From: JAGOME01 sp039812375
Lineage (GTDB): Bacteria > Actinomycetota > Actinomycetes > Actinomycetales > Dermatophilaceae
Reading direction: 5' to 3'
Length of the DNA stretch: 6,497 nt
NCBI GenBank assembly: GCA_039812375.1
Contig: JBDIAO010000137.1
Coordinates: forward strand, 1-6,497
The notes below the pieces were generated by a model that was not told the origin of the DNA, searched no databases, and worked only from the letters and a program-made list of their open reading frames with translations. This document shows, piece by piece, positions 5,864-6,497 of this stretch. Position 1 is the stretch's first letter. The number at the start of each line of letters is the position of its first letter. Position numbers and translations under genes: made by a program.

Positions 5864-6343
5864 GTGAGCCTGCCACCCTTCCAAACCCTCGTCGACGCGC
5901 ATTGGCGTGACGTGGCCCGACTTGCCCATGCGCTCGTTGGATCGGCCGACGGGGACGACGTCGCGCAGCAGGCCTGGCTCCAGGCGCTGGCGGCATACCC
6001 ACAGCTCACCCACGCGGGCAACCTGCGCGGCTGGCTGCTCACGATCACCCACCGATGCGCACTCGACCACCATCGCCGCGCCCATCGTGTCCTGCCACAC
6101 GAGGACCCCGCCACCTTGCCGGCAGCCCGTGTCACCGCTGCCCCCGACGACCCCCGTCCTGAGCTGTGGGCAGCAGTGGCAGCGCTGCCTCAGCGTCATC
6201 GTGAGGTCGTCGCCCTGCGGTTCGTCACCGACCTCGACCACGCCAGCATCGCTACTGTCCTCGGGATCTCCACGGTGATGAGCCGGCGCCTGCTCTCCGA
6301 TGCCCTCGCCACCCTCCGTCTCGACACTCAAGGCCGGTCATGA
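5864..6343 (+). CDS. Small ECF-type RNA polymerase sigma factor
   Basis: 159 residues, the usual length for an ECF sigma factor with only regions 2 and 4. Region 2 spans about residues 6-72 (F-x-x-L-x-x-x-H-W, GDDVAQQAWLQAL at 30-42, LRGWLLTITHRCALDHHRR at 54-72). Region 4 spans about 100-152 (ALPQRHREVVALRF at 107-120, IATVLGIS at 129-136). The -35-reading helix is unusual: where most ECF factors have a T-V-K-S-R-L type sequence, this one has M-S-R-R-L-L. The GTG at 5864 is the only start available, because an in-frame TAG lies at 5849-5851. There is no Shine-Dalgarno sequence; a TAGCGT box 9 nt upstream suggests a leaderless transcript. The stop overlaps the alkyltransferase ATG (ATGA). No anti-sigma factor gene is adjacent within the window. 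It probably controls an alkylation-stress response, which is inferred from its partner gene. Confidence 0.9.
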   Translation: MSLPPFQTLVDAHWRDVARLAHALVGSADGDDVAQQAWLQALAAYPQLTHAGNLRGWLLTITHRCALDHHRRAHRVLPHEDPATLPAARVTAAPDDPRPELWAAVAALPQRHREVVALRFVTDLDHASIATVLGISTVMSRRLLSDALATLRLDTQGRS

Positions 6344-6497
6344 CTGCACTCCCACCGTTCGACCCACCCATCCACCGGCCGCTGCTACCCGAGACCGACG
6401 TCTCGTATGCCGTGTGCGACACCGCAGTCGGTCGCCTTCTGCTGGCGGTGACCGCCGATGGTGTCCTCGTCGCAAGCCGGTATGCCGCCACGCCCGC
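6340..6497 (+). CDS. ogt: O6-alkylguanine-DNA alkyltransferase (methylated-DNA--protein-cysteine methyltransferase), N-terminal part
   Basis: Only the first 52 codons are in the window; the gene runs off the right edge. After a ~20-residue Pro-rich lead, the segment V-S-Y-A-V-C-D-T-A-V-G-R-L-L-L-A-V-T followed by D-G-V-L-V-A-S-R-Y matches the N-terminal beta-strand start of Ogt/MGMT proteins, which commonly read Y-x-x-x-x-S-P-x-G-x-L-L-L-A-x-T. These proteins remove alkyl groups from O6-alkylguanine by suicidal transfer to a cysteine in a PCHR motif, which would lie beyond the window and cannot be checked. The ATG at 6340 overlaps the sigma-factor stop as ATGA and has a weak AAGG 6 nt upstream, so co-translation with the sigma factor is expected. 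An Ada-like regulatory domain is not visible at this end. The identification rests on one short region. Confidence 0.72.
   Translation, partial: MTALPPFDPPIHRPLLPETDVSYAVCDTAVGRLLLAVTADGVLVASRYAATP

Noticed and set aside
5831..6331. Minus-strand open frame antisense to the sigma factor
   Set aside because: No recognisable motif; the plus-strand frame has clear sigma regions 2 and 4.

Overview
The window is about 70% GC, has strong third-position G/C and GTG starts, and carries gene families typical of Actinobacteria (a DUF5926 protein, a polyprenol-phosphomannose-type GT-C mannosyltransferase, an RsbW-like ATPase). A high-GC actinobacterium is therefore likely. The family mix and word usage resemble Micrococcales such as the Intrasporangiaceae, but that placement is a guess. 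No mobile element, CRISPR array, tRNA or rRNA was seen, and coding density is close to 100%.

Layout. At the left edge (1-1227, +) is the 3' part of a large polytopic membrane protein. It converges on, and overlaps by 53 bp, a five-gene minus-strand run from 5699 to 1175. In transcription order this run is: glycerophosphodiester phosphodiesterase (5699-4908), RsbW-like ATP-binding protein (4896-4405), DUF5926 protein (4366-3482), family 2 glycosyltransferase (3485-2724) and multi-membrane-spanning GT-C glycosyltransferase (2767-1175). The last three overlap one another (4 bp and 44 bp), which suggests translational coupling. A 164-bp divergent intergenic region (5700-5863) holds two inverted repeats built from four copies of one ~15-bp motif. 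On its right are a small ECF-type sigma factor (5864-6343, +) and, overlapping it by ATGA, the start of an O6-alkylguanine-DNA alkyltransferase gene (6340 to the window edge).

How the genes may work together. The GT2/GT-C pair looks like cell-envelope glycan synthesis: a cytoplasmic nucleotide-sugar transferase plus a membrane enzyme using a lipid-linked sugar. The GDPD would handle glycerophosphodiesters from lipid or envelope turnover. The roles of DUF5926 and of the RsbW-like ATPase in this run are not known from sequence. The sigma factor and alkyltransferase form a separate two-gene unit with no anti-sigma gene visible, suggesting an alkylation-damage response.

The most notable signals are: (1) the sigma/alkyltransferase couple and the sigma factor's unusual -35-recognition helix; (2) tandem repeats at both ends of the GT-C gene, each built on the stop codon of its overlapping neighbour; (3) identical TAGGCT-N8-ATG arrangements in front of two genes, and a similar TAGCGT-N9-GTG in front of a third, suggesting leaderless transcripts; (4) depletion of GTAC together with enrichment of GTATGCCG; (5) the paired palindromes in the divergent promoter region.
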